In this document: piece by piece, positions 49,786 through 57,694 of the stretch | Numbering within the stretch: the first letter of the stretch is position 1 | Layout: each line of letters starts with the position of its first letter | The notes under the pieces: generated by a model | The model's input: the letters and a program-made list of their open reading frames with translations, nothing else | What the model was told of the DNA's origin: nothing | Databases searched by the model: none | Translations under genes and position numbers: made by a program | DNA from: CAZDVQ01 sp964508975 | GTDB lineage: Bacteria; Bacteroidota; Bacteroidia; Chitinophagales; Saprospiraceae | Reading direction: 5' to 3' | Length of the DNA: 64,000 bases | Assembly (NCBI GenBank): GCA_964508975.1 | Contig: CAZDVQ010000016.1 | Location: 12,793 to 76,792, forward strand

Positions 49786-50980
49786 AAATTAATCCCATCA
49801 GGCTAAATACTGCCCAAACAAAGGCCAATAAAGGCCACAGCTGTCCGCCATAAAGGACATACCAGCACAATGCGGGTAAGAACAAGCGTACAGTTTCAAA
49901 ACCTAGGGCCCAAGGGCGTTGCTCTAGCAAAGCGCCAATGGCCGTTACGCCCAGGACGATTTGTATGGCCCAGACCAATACTTCCTGCAGTTGCTGGTTA
50001 TCCGACAAATCTTTGGTGCCGCTAAAGGCTAAAAACTGGCTCGATGCGCCCAATAGGAGTACAAATTGCAAGAACAAATACACCTGCAAAGGTGCGCTGA
50101 TATCGCTATGGTATTTCTGTTGTTCCTCGGGTTTAATCGGTTTAACGGTCATGGGGCCGCCGAGGTAATCCGGGCGCCAGCCTGGGCCGTGGAACAGTAG
50201 TCGGAGCTTATCACCGAAGCCTTTTGTTTGGCGCATTTCGCGCAGCAGGTCGGCGTAAAAATCCCAGTTAGCCCATACCACGTTCCAGCTGGATAGCGGC
50301 TTCGTCACGCCGTACACCACTTCCGCACGCTCAGGCTCGAAAGTCCCGAACATACGATCGAAAATAATGAGTGTACCGCCGTGGTTTTTATCGATATACT
50401 CGGGGTTGATGCCATGGTGTACGCGGTGGTGCGAAGGCGTGTTGAACACATATTCGAACCAGGCGGGCATCTTGTCGATAGCCCTGGTATGGATCCAGAA
50501 TTGATACAGCGTTTGCAGCACGTTGAGGGTCACGAAAGCCTCGGGCGAGAAGCCCATGAAGGCCAGCGGGTAGTAAAAAAATGCGCCAAAAGCTCCTTGA
50601 AAAGCCGATTGCCGCAACGCTACCGACAGGTTATACTCCTCGCTTTGATGGTGTACAATATGCGTACCCCAGAGCAGGGCAATCTCGTGCGCGTAGCGGT
50701 GAAACCAGTAGTAAAAAAAGTCGATGCCAATAAACAGCAAAATCCACGACCACCAGGTATCGGGCACGGTCATAAAGCGCAGGTGCTCGTAAATGAGGTA
50801 ATACAGCGTAAACGTGAGCACCTTCAGGAAAATACCCACCACCTGCGAGGTAATGCCGCAGTTAATATTGGTAATGGCATCGCCAAAATCGTAGAGTTTA
50901 GAGCGTTGCAGCTTTTGTACCAGCAGTTCGAGGCCAATGAGTATAAAAAACACCGGTATGGCAAACAACATGATCTTCAT
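49703..50980 (-). CDS. Sterol desaturase / fatty acid hydroxylase superfamily protein
   Basis: 425 residues from ATG 50980 (MKIMLFAIPVFFILIGLELL). The eight-histidine di-iron motifs are HRYAHE (within YYWFHRYAHEIALLWGTH), HIVHHQSEEYN, and HHRVHHGINPEYIDKNHGG. These enzymes hydroxylate or desaturate lipids in the membrane. About five extra helices follow the hydroxylase core. The last 28 codons overlap mtaB on the opposite strand and look unlike the rest (SSHASSRPPVSGSG), suggesting read-through into mtaB. Confidence 0.87.
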   Translation of the reverse strand: MKIMLFAIPVFFILIGLELLVQKLQRSKLYDFGDAITNINCGITSQVVGIFLKVLTFTLYYLIYEHLRFMTVPDTWWSWILLFIGIDFFYYWFHRYAHEIALLWGTHIVHHQSEEYNLSVALRQSAFQGAFGAFFYYPLAFMGFSPEAFVTLNVLQTLYQFWIHTRAIDKMPAWFEYVFNTPSHHRVHHGINPEYIDKNHGGTLIIFDRMFGTFEPERAEVVYGVTKPLSSWNVVWANWDFYADLLREMRQTKGFGDKLRLLFHGPGWRPDYLGGPMTVKPIKPEEQQKYHSDISAPLQVYLFLQFVLLLGASSQFLAFSGTKDLSDNQQLQEVLVWAIQIVLGVTAIGALLEQRPWALGFETVRLFLPALCWYVLYGGQLWPLLAFVWAVFSLMGLIFTVQVHPSSHASSRPPVSGSGPRGGVG

Positions 50981-51008
50981 GGCAGGCAAGTTTGTTGGTT
51001 TGTTGATT

Positions 51009-51115
51009 GGGGCGTGCCCCCGGCCTGGGGCCGGGGTCGGTGTCATCCGGGTGCGCTGTTCGCTTAGTGCGCGTTGCGCACCGGCCCTTCGGGCCGCCCT
51101 CCTGCCACCTCACGC
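51009..51115 (-). repeat. SIR element copy 16
   Basis: 107 nt. P1 is GCGTG/CACGC. P2 is GGTGGCA/TGACACC with a G.A mismatch. P3 is CGGCCC-gaa-GGGCCG, P4 is GTGCGC-aac-GCGCAC, and P6 is CCCCGGCC-cca-GGCCGGGG. It lies between two co-directional genes. Confidence 0.86.
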
Positions 51116-51181
51116 AGGGGATATCCGCGCCGGTGTGAAGATAGGGAAAAGTGCCCAATTACATGAAACTGATATCGAATA

Positions 51182-52042
51182 TTACATCATATGCTCAGAC
51201 TTAGCTTTTTGCCAATTTTTTCTCATAATTGGTCTTGCAAAGGACGTTTCGCCGCTCGACGATTCGCCTGAAAAATGGCAATATTTTTCGGGGTATTCTT
51301 CATTTTTAAACTTGATCCAACTGTTATATGCCGCTTCGGAAAATGGCCTCTGCGGATTAAACGGTATTTCTTGACCTGTTCTGATGCAATATCCAGTTTT
51401 TACTTTTGTAGCAGAAATTGGAGCTGAGTACTCTTGTTTAGGTTTTGTATATGCAGGCCTTTCTTGCCCTTTTGCCGAAGTTTTAAAAAAATCATCCACT
51501 TTATCAACCTCTACTCTGGACTCTTTATAAGTCTTCTTTAATCCCATGAGGGAGCTGTCAAATATTGGTACTTTCTTGTAAATTGTCTCAGCTTGTGCAA
51601 TAACTCTTTCAAAACAAGCAAAAGCATCTGCGTCTAATGAATCACCTCCCGTGAAAGCTCCTAAAATTGATGTTTTTACAAGAATTCCAGCTTCGATATT
51701 ATAATCTTGAGAAAAATTATACAGGTTCATTGACGTAATAAGTGCAGAATGTTCATTAGCATAATATTTAGCATGAAGCTTTTTTTCATATTTGAGAACT
51801 ACATTAGGAAACTGCATAAAGAATTTCAAGTCATCCAGCTTTAAACTCTTTGATGGGTCGTCCTCATTTTTTCCAAAAACAATTGTAATCGCTAAACTTG
51901 GGTTTTCAATCTTCGCTTTCAATACTGAGATATACCGCTCATGCAGTTTAATATAAGGAGAAATTAAAATTAATTGAACTTCAGCCTCTTCCAGGATACT
52001 TTCAACTGCACCATTAAGACTATTACTTGTAAGAAATTTTGC
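51182..52042 (-). CDS. Phospholipase D-like domain protein
   Basis: 286 residues from ATG 52042 (MAKFLTSNSLNGAVESILEE). One HxK motif (HAKYYANEHSALITSMNLY, His91 and Lys93) gives a single PLD half-site, so it probably dimerises as bacterial nuclease-type PLDs do. The C-terminal segment has GYCIRTGQEIPFNPQRPF (Cys220) and YPEKYCHFSGE (Cys256). Codon composition is more AT-rich than the neighbours, which could mean a recent arrival. The target (lipid or nucleic acid) is unknown. Confidence 0.78.
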   Translation of the reverse strand, partial: AKFLTSNSLNGAVESILEEAEVQLILISPYIKLHERYISVLKAKIENPSLAITIVFGKNEDDPSKSLKLDDLKFFMQFPNVVLKYEKKLHAKYYANEHSALITSMNLYNFSQDYNIEAGILVKTSILGAFTGGDSLDADAFACFERVIAQAETIYKKVPIFDSSLMGLKKTYKESRVEVDKVDDFFKTSAKGQERPAYTKPKQEYSAPISATKVKTGYCIRTGQEIPFNPQRPFSEAAYNSWIKFKNEEYPEKYCHFSGESSSGETSFARPIMRKNWQKAKSEHMM

Positions 52043-52081
52043 CATGATAATTATTATTAGATAACTTATTTTAAATCCTTG

Positions 52082-52089
52082 CAAACATA
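52082..52089 (-). promoter_or_regulatory. Promoter -7 box (TATGTTTG) of the PLD-like gene
   Basis: A TAnnTTTG match on the minus strand, 39 bp upstream of ATG 52042. Confidence 0.5.
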
Positions 52090-52362
52090 CCCACTCCCAT
52101 CCACAAATACAAGACTTATGTTAAATAAATCTTTCAACCTTCCTTGGACACATGCAAGCCATAACTACACCGCCACAAACAGTGCCGCTCCTAATGGAGC
52201 TCCCATAACCTATTAACCCTGTTCCTATTAACATACCGCTCCTAGCAGAGCGGGCAAACCCATACTCAGCTACAGCTACCATACATGGTAAAAACAGCCA
52301 TGTAAAGCATTAATCATTAACCCTTTACCATTAACCATTAAAAACGGCGGCTTGCCGCCGTC

Positions 52363-52461
52363 GCGCGAGGTGCCCAGAGGGCCGCGCCGTAGGCGCGGGT
52401 GCGCAGCACGGAGCAACGCGAACCCCGGCGGGGACCGACGGCGCGCAGCGCCGACGCGCCC
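52363..52461 (+). repeat. SIR element copy 17
   Basis: 99 nt, minimal. P1 is GCGCG/CGCGC, P2 is GGTGCCC/GGGGACC, P3 is CGCGCC-gta-GGCGCG, P4 is GTGC-gca-GCAC, P6 is CGGCGC-gca-GCGCCG. The CCCAAAA end is 23 nt from the hydrolase stop codon. Confidence 0.87.
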
Positions 52462-52484
52462 AAAATCCTTAACCCAACAATATA

Positions 52485-54083
52485 CTACCGCAAAGTAACG
52501 CCTTGGGTCAGCTCGCTACCGTCCACAAACAGTAGTTTTACATGGTAGCCGCCCGCCGGCAATGCCGATAGGTCGAGACTATTGCCTGCCAATATGCCTT
52601 GCATGAGCATGGCGCCGCGTTGGTCGTACAACTGGTATTCAACTACGCCTACATCTAAACCGTTGAAATACAACATGCTTATGGTTGGATTAGGGTGCAT
52701 GACCAGCTTGCCCTGTAATAATGTCGCAACCGACACGGTAGTGACGCTAATGGTATTTGAATTACCGCTACAGCCATTTGCATCCTGCACAACTACTTGA
52801 TAATTACCATTTTGGTTCACGGTAATACTATTGGCGGTCTCGCCTGGAATAACATTCCCATTAAATAACCATTCTACCACCGTGGCCGAGCCGCTGTAAC
52901 TCAAGGTTAATCCGTTCTGTGCAATGCTTGGGCTTGGCAATGGATATTCCGCCACCGTTAAACTAATTATGGCGGTACAATTGTTGGCATCGGTGCCGGT
53001 AACCGAGTATGTACCCGCCACCGATATACTTTGCTGCGCCGCTGTACTGCTGTTTGACCATGTGTAAGTATTTGCACCTGAAACAGTTACGCTAGTGCTA
53101 CTACCCGCACAAAAGCCCGTGTTACCGCTCAGTTGTAGCGTTGGCGCTGGTAAAGTGGGACTACAAGTATTCTGGTAAGTAAGCCAATTGCTGGTCGTCA
53201 TCAAGCTGTTAAACTGTAGATAAGCCGCGCAGTTGCCCTTGAGGTAATAATTGAGGTACGGAATCAAGATAGAACGCACTTTATTCAACTGGTCGGCACG
53301 CGATATGCCTCCGCCGGGCGAGCAGGTGCCTTCGCCAAAGCTGCAATTAAAATTACTGTTGTTAAACTGACAGTGGTAGCCGCCCGTAATGCTAATCAAG
53401 GTTTTACAGGTATTGGGCAAGGCATTGTACATGGGAATCTGGTGGTCGGCAGGCGGTGCAACGCAATCCAATGAGCCTGAAATAACCAAGTTGGGCGTTT
53501 GTATGTTTGCTGCTGCACTCACCGCCGATGGATTGGTCTCGGCAGCGGCAAAAGTGAACATACAATTGAGCCCCGTGGTGTACTGATTGGCCAAAAACGT
53601 AGCGCCGCCGCCCATCGAGTGGCCGCCAATAGCCTTGCGGCCGTTGATTTTCTGGAAAAATGGCGAGCTACTATTGCTGTTCAACAGCAACATCTTGTCG
53701 GATACCAAGGCTAGGTCTTTGCCAAAATCGCCGTGGCTGGGTGCAGGCAACAAACTACCCTCAGTGCGAGGCAGGGCCACGATAAAGCCGTTAGCAGCCA
53801 ACGAGTCGTATATAGGCACGTAAGCATCCCAGCCCATAGCAAAACCGTGGCCGAACACCACTACAGGGAATTGGCCAGTGGCCACATCAGTATTGTTGCC
53901 CGCAGTGGTTGCGGGGTAGTAAATCTCGGTTTGTATTTGTCGGCCAGTACCACCACCCGAGCCAAAACCACCCGTTCGGGCAGGGTCGTTAAAGGTAATG
54001 GTGCGATGCCCGATGGGGTATGTTTGGGCTTGGGCGGCGCTGAGTATAAAAACAGCGCAGAGGAGTGTCAAAATATGTTTCAT
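52485..54083 (-). CDS. Secreted alpha/beta hydrolase with T9SS sorting domain
   Basis: 532 residues. A signal peptide (MKHILTLLCAVFILSAAQAQ) precedes an alpha/beta hydrolase domain (20-310) with oxyanion HGFAMGWDA and nucleophile GHSMGGGAT. A Ser/Thr-rich Ig-like linker with PKD-type repeats follows, then a type A sorting domain (MHPNPTISMLYFNG, ALPAGGYHVKLLF). It should be secreted or surface-bound through T9SS. The fold resembles chlorophyllase or PET-hydrolase-like esterases, but the substrate is unknown. Confidence 0.87.
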   Translation of the reverse strand: MKHILTLLCAVFILSAAQAQTYPIGHRTITFNDPARTGGFGSGGGTGRQIQTEIYYPATTAGNNTDVATGQFPVVVFGHGFAMGWDAYVPIYDSLAANGFIVALPRTEGSLLPAPSHGDFGKDLALVSDKMLLLNSNSSSPFFQKINGRKAIGGHSMGGGATFLANQYTTGLNCMFTFAAAETNPSAVSAAANIQTPNLVISGSLDCVAPPADHQIPMYNALPNTCKTLISITGGYHCQFNNSNFNCSFGEGTCSPGGGISRADQLNKVRSILIPYLNYYLKGNCAAYLQFNSLMTTSNWLTYQNTCSPTLPAPTLQLSGNTGFCAGSSTSVTVSGANTYTWSNSSTAAQQSISVAGTYSVTGTDANNCTAIISLTVAEYPLPSPSIAQNGLTLSYSGSATVVEWLFNGNVIPGETANSITVNQNGNYQVVVQDANGCSGNSNTISVTTVSVATLLQGKLVMHPNPTISMLYFNGLDVGVVEYQLYDQRGAMLMQGILAGNSLDLSALPAGGYHVKLLFVDGSELTQGVTLR

Positions 54084-54168
54084 AGTATTCGAATTGAGCC
54101 TCTAAACTATATGATTAATTTTAGTTTACCAAATATTTTGGATTAAAAGGTTACTCTTAAGTTTTTTT

Positions 54169-54265
54169 GGGGCGCGCCGGCTACGCCGTCGGTCCCACTC
54201 CGGGGTTCGCGTTGCTCCGTGCTACGCACCGCGGCTTTTAGCCGCGCCCTCCGGGCACCTCGCGC
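54169..54265 (-). repeat. SIR element copy 18
   Basis: 97 nt, the shortest copy. P1 is GCGCG/CGCGC, P2 is GGTGCC/GGGACC (six positions), P3 is CGCGGC-taaaa-GCCGCG, P4 is GTGC-gta-GCAC, P6 is CGGC-gta-GCCG. Confidence 0.85.
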
Positions 54266-54279
54266 AGGAGAATAATAGT

Positions 54280-54448
54280 GCCTCACCCCGTCACGAGCTG
54301 GTGCTCGTGCCACCCCTCTCCACAGGCACACGCTCCGCGTATTGTGGAGAGGGGACTTACATGCTTAGCACTGCTCTATAACCCTCTCCGCATGCGAGTT
54401 TACGAGCGTTTCAGGGGAGAGGGTCGCCGCACAGCGGCGGGGTGAGGC
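54280..54448. repeat. Long composite hairpin repeat
   Basis: GCCTCACCCCG (54280-54290) pairs with CGGGGTGAGGC (54438-54448). Inside lie four smaller hairpins: CACGAG..CTCGTG, CCCCTCTCCACA..TGTGGAGAGGGG, CCCTCTCC..GGAGAGGG and CGCCGC..GCGGCG. A different repeat family from SIR, non-coding. Confidence 0.72.
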
Positions 54449-54575
54449 AGCCTGTAGCGCAGACGGGGTGGTTATAAAACCTGAGAAAATAACGCTCAAT
54501 GACATTGACCTCGCAAAAGAATGGTATGACACAAAATAAAAAGGCTTGGGAACTAAATGAACCAGAAATACGTTC

Positions 54576-54583
54576 TACCTTTG
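54576..54583 (+). promoter_or_regulatory. Promoter -7 box (TACCTTTG) of ssrA
   Basis: A TAnnTTTG match 29 bp upstream of the mature tmRNA 5' end, with TTGG about 27 bp further up as a possible -33 element. Confidence 0.5.
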
Positions 54584-54612
54584 CGACGCAAAAAAATGCA
54601 AGCATCAAATCT

Positions 54613-54996
54613 GGGGCTGACCGGAATTGACAGCAGGGCGCGTTTTTTGGTAAGCATGCCGTGTCAGCTATACTATACACGTAAAACCTGGATATAGCAA
54701 CAATCTTCAAATGGCAACTCTAGCTTTGCCATGGCTGCCTAATTCTAGGAATTAGAACGCCTTTGTGCCGCATGATCGACGCCTGATACGTCTAGCCGCA
54801 CATCACCCCGCCCTTAAGATTTTGGGCTCAGGCTACTAAAGGGAATGTTTCGGACCTTTAGGAAATAATCTGAAACTTTATTAACAGTTAGGTCAGTGCC
54901 TTGGGCTGGCTGTTAACGAGAACTAAAAAGGTACTAAGCATGTAGAAGGCCTCTTAACACTTTGACTGGACGGGAGTTCGATTCTCCCCAGCTCCA
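54613..54996 (+). ncRNA. ssrA: Transfer-messenger RNA (ssrA)
   Basis: The 5' end GGGGCTGACCGGAATTGACA and the 3' end GGGAGTTCGATTCTCCCCAG, then CTCCA, give the tRNA-like half: acceptor stem GGGGCTG/CAGCTCC and a T-arm with TTCGATTC. CCA is not encoded. The reading frame before the stop at 54740-54742 gives the tag Gly-Asn-Ser-Ser-Phe-Ala-Met-Ala-Ala (resume codon probably GGC at 54713), similar in form to Bacteroidota tags ending (Y/F)AMAA or YALAA. It rescues stalled ribosomes with SmpB. Confidence 0.93.
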
Positions 54997-55003
54997 CAGA
55001 AAC

Positions 55004-55038
55004 AAAAAAAGCCTCCCCGGATTCGGGGAGGCTTTTTT
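55004..55038. terminator. ssrA terminator, bidirectional
   Basis: AAGCCTCCCCG pairs with CGGGGAGGCTT around GATT, flanked by A and T runs. Confidence 0.85.
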
Positions 55039-55045
55039 GTTGGTT

Positions 55046-55477
55046 TTATGTAAGGTTATCATTTTCAGGAAAACAATATGCGTCGATTTCATCTATAACG
55101 GCATCGACTTCTTGTAGCATTCCTCTATTCATGAAGGAAAGTCGGTGGACTGTACCGTGGTCTTTAATCTCCAAAAAAGATTTATCAACTTTAAACTTTA
55201 TCTGTTCGTTCACAACTGCAACAGCAAGCTCATCCAAGGTCCATTCTAAGTGGTACTCGGCTAACCATAAGTCGATATAACGTACTTTAAAGGTATTGTC
55301 TTCTATGCCAAATGCCGTTAAGCCATTATTAGACGCCCCCCAAAGGAAATAAACCAAGGGGCCAATAGCCATGAACAAGGGTTGGCCCCTCCAATAAGCC
55401 ATTAGAATAGATAAAACAATCATTGATAGCAAAATACCTATCTGCCGGAGCAATACCGTTGATTTATAATCTTTCAT
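55046..55477 (-). CDS. Small membrane protein of unknown function
   Basis: 143 residues from ATG 55477 (MKDYKSTVLLRQIGILLSMI). Two adjacent hydrophobic helices (residues 10-50) are followed by a soluble beta-rich domain (FKVRYIDLWLAEYHLEWTLD), reminiscent of membrane proteins with a PH-like domain. No family is assigned. A TATGTTTG box lies 21 bp upstream. Confidence 0.6.
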   Translation of the reverse strand: MKDYKSTVLLRQIGILLSMIVLSILMAYWRGQPLFMAIGPLVYFLWGASNNGLTAFGIEDNTFKVRYIDLWLAEYHLEWTLDELAVAVVNEQIKFKVDKSFLEIKDHGTVHRLSFMNRGMLQEVDAVIDEIDAYCFPENDNLT

Positions 55478-55498
55478 GTGCAATTGTTTAACAGATTG

Positions 55499-55506
55499 CA
55501 AACATA
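55499..55506 (-). promoter_or_regulatory. Promoter -7 box (TATGTTTG)
   Basis: A TAnnTTTG match on the minus strand, 21 bp before ATG 55477. Confidence 0.45.
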
Positions 55507-55561
55507 TAAAAATTATTTCAGCTAGGTAAGCATGGTTTAGAAATGATCAAAAAGCTGAGCC

Positions 55562-55635
55562 AACTCCTAACTCCTAACTCCTAACTCCTAACTCCTAACT
55601 CCTAACTCCTAACTCCTATCTCCTATCTCCTATCT
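55562..55635. repeat. Heptamer tandem repeat overlapping the hemL stop
   Basis: Eight AACTCCT units (55562-55617) continue as about 2.5 ATCTCCT units. On the hemL strand they read AGGAGTT and AGGAGAT. The hemL stop codon and last Arg codon lie inside the array. Confidence 0.85.
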
Positions 55636-56931
55636 AAAAACGATGTCCAGCACCTCGCAGATGGTGTTTGCGGCCTGATCGAGTTCAGCCTCCGTGTGGG
55701 CGGTGGAGACGAAGCCTACCTCATAGCCTGATGGGCCGAGGTAAATACCGCGTTCCAACAATTCGGCGTGTAGGACTTTGAATTTTTCCATGCTGGCAGG
55801 GTCAATCTGGTCGGCACGGGTGATGCGCTCGCGCGTGAAGGCCAGCCAGAAAATTGAACCAATTTGCGGGATAGTTAAGGTATAAGACTTCGCATCGGCG
55901 TAAGCTTGGATTTTAGCCACAAAGCGACTGGTTTTCTCGGCTAATGACTCGTAAACGCCAGGCTTCAACAACTCGGTCAAGGCCGCTAAGCCAGCCGCCA
56001 TGGCCACTGGGTTGCCCGACAAAGTCCCTGCCTGGTAAACAGGTCCATCAGGTGATACTTTCGACATGATTTCGTGGCTGGCAGCATAAGCACCAACAGG
56101 TAGGCCACCACCAAATATTTTACCGTAGGTGATGATATCAGGTCGGATGTCGTAGTAACCGGCAGCACCTTCAAAACCCACCCGGAAGCCAGAGATAACC
56201 TCGTCGAAAATCAAGAGGATGCCGTGTTGGTAGCATTTTTTACGCAAACATTCCAAAAATGATTTATCCTGTAGCAATAAGCCATTGTTGGCCGGAACCG
56301 GCTCGATGATGATGGCTGCCACATCGTGACCATAGGTATTCAAGGCTTCGGTTAAAGCCTCGGTGTTGTTGAGTGGCAAGACAAGGGTTTCCTTGATAAA
56401 ACTCTCGGGAATACCCGCTGAGCTACTCTCGCCAAAAGTGACGAGGCCAGAACCAGCTTTTACCAAAAGGCTATCCACGTGACCGTGGTAGCAACCTTCA
56501 AACTTAATGATTTTATTACGACCAGTATAGCCACGTGCCAAGCGAATGGCCGACATAACGGCCTCAGTACCAGATGATACGAAGCGTAATTTCTCGATAA
56601 AACGGTTGTTGCCCAGCAGCAAGCGGCCTAACTCGACCTCTAAGCGCGTAGGTGTGCCAAAAGAAGTACCGTTATGTACGGCAGCTATCACGGCTTCGCG
56701 GATACTTGGGTGGTTATGCCCCAAGATTAGTGGGCCCCATGAGCCGCAAAAATCGAGGAATTCGTTATCGTCTTCGTCCCAAATACGCGAGCCATCACCC
56801 TTTTTGATGAAGAGCGGCGTACCCGTTACCGATTTAAAAGCGCGGACGGGCGAGCTAACGCCACCAGGGAAATAACCTTTGGCTTCGGCAAAGAGTTGGG
56901 CAGATACATCACGTTTCATGTTACTTGGCAT
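55630..56931 (-). CDS. hemL: Glutamate-1-semialdehyde 2,1-aminomutase
   Basis: 433 residues (or 429 from the second Met). The PLP lysine is in DIITYGKIFGGGLPVGAY. GGVSSPVRAFKSV, VNSGTEAVMSA-like FVSSGTEAVMSAIRLARGYT and FEGCYHGH are classical. It converts glutamate-1-semialdehyde to 5-aminolevulinate in tetrapyrrole synthesis. Its 3' end runs into the heptamer array. Confidence 0.95.
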   Translation of the reverse strand: MPSNMKRDVSAQLFAEAKGYFPGGVSSPVRAFKSVTGTPLFIKKGDGSRIWDEDDNEFLDFCGSWGPLILGHNHPSIREAVIAAVHNGTSFGTPTRLEVELGRLLLGNNRFIEKLRFVSSGTEAVMSAIRLARGYTGRNKIIKFEGCYHGHVDSLLVKAGSGLVTFGESSSAGIPESFIKETLVLPLNNTEALTEALNTYGHDVAAIIIEPVPANNGLLLQDKSFLECLRKKCYQHGILLIFDEVISGFRVGFEGAAGYYDIRPDIITYGKIFGGGLPVGAYAASHEIMSKVSPDGPVYQAGTLSGNPVAMAAGLAALTELLKPGVYESLAEKTSRFVAKIQAYADAKSYTLTIPQIGSIFWLAFTRERITRADQIDPASMEKFKVLHAELLERGIYLGPSGYEVGFVSTAHTEAELDQAANTICEVLDIVFR

Positions 56932-56962
56932 TTAAATTGATTGAAGGTTTTGCGGGCATCCC

Positions 56963-57095
56963 GCGTTAGGCATGCACAGGGCCAGGTGCGCAGCACCTGG
57001 GTGCGTAGTAGAGCCGCCCAATCTGGGCGGCTACAAGCACCAAGCGTTCAGCGCGCCCGGAGCACGCCGACCGCCGCTTCGCGGCGGGAACGCCC
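56963..57095 (+). repeat. SIR element copy 19
   Basis: 133 nt. P1 is GCGTT/AACGC, P2 is GGCATGC/GCACGCC, P3 is CCAGGTGC-gca-GCACCTGG, P6 is CCGCCGC-ttc-GCGGCGG. P4 is expanded after GTGCGTAGTAG by AGCCGCCC-aatct-GGGCGGCT, at the same position as the different hairpin in copy 1. Confidence 0.86.
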
Positions 57096-57160
57096 AAATC
57101 CATCACAAAGAAAATACTAGTTAACCAACTTTTAGTCTCTAAATTGTAAAAATACGTCCT

Positions 57161-57694
57161 ATGAACAAATTATTCCTCGCTTTGGGCATCAGCCTACTCT
57201 TTTCGTCATGTGCGCCAAGGCTTACGCCCTTTACCGATGGTATGAAAACCAAGTATGGCTGGACTGAAAGCCAGATGAAGCGTATTCAATTTTATACTTC
57301 TGAAACCATCACACTTCGCAGAGAATTTGTTGAAGGAGCAACTGAAATTGCTGGCGGAGAAATCAAAATTGTTGACGGACGTAAAATTGAGCAAATTGTA
57401 ATACCAGCTCGTACGCCGGGTGTCCTTTTACAAATGCCACAAACCGACCGTATGGCCATTGCTTTTGAAACTGGAAACAACGAGCGTTTCTTGATGTTTG
57501 GCCCTAACCCTAAACTATCCGGACAATACGTATTGTTGGGCCGAGACTGGAACTCAGGTCGTGGTACCGTTACTTACGACGCCAAGGAATGGTACACTGA
57601 AACAGGAGACGGCTTAGCCCGTTTGATGGTTAAATTGAGCCTTGTACGCAAGCAAGAAGCGGAAAGCCGCACCGTAAAAGGCCGTAGATTATAG
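57161..57694 (+). CDS. Putative lipoprotein of unknown function
   Basis: 177 residues. MNKLFLALGISLLFSSCAPR has lipobox SSC (Cys17). FTDGMKTKYGWTESQMKRIQ is followed by a beta-rich body that includes GRKIEQIVIPARTPGVLLQM. No enzymatic motif is seen. Its stop overlaps the stop of the convergent zinc-ribbon gene by 6 bp. Confidence 0.7.
   Translation: MNKLFLALGISLLFSSCAPRLTPFTDGMKTKYGWTESQMKRIQFYTSETITLRREFVEGATEIAGGEIKIVDGRKIEQIVIPARTPGVLLQMPQTDRMAIAFETGNNERFLMFGPNPKLSGQYVLLGRDWNSGRGTVTYDAKEWYTETGDGLARLMVKLSLVRKQEAESRTVKGRRL

Larger units (their letters stand above)
52043..52484. other. Gene-free stretch with small hairpins and SIR copy 17
   Basis: 442 bp. After the PLD promoter come modules such as GCTCCTAATGGAGC and CCGCTCCTAGCAGAGCGG (52185-52260), short TTAACCATTA repeats, a GGCGGCTTGCCGCC hairpin (52347-52360), and then SIR copy 17. 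No gene was seen. Confidence 0.55.
54084..54612. other. Gene-free stretch with SIR copy 18, a long hairpin and the ssrA promoter
   Basis: 529 bp upstream of both the T9SS hydrolase gene and ssrA. It contains SIR copy 18, the repeat at 54280-54448, then the tmRNA promoter region. No gene was seen. Confidence 0.6.

Noticed and set aside
51182..52042. Degenerate zinc ribbon in the PLD-like protein
   Set aside because: The CxRTG and CHFSG segments look like broken CxxC pairs, but I recall similar forms in related proteins, so it may be the normal family pattern rather than a loss.
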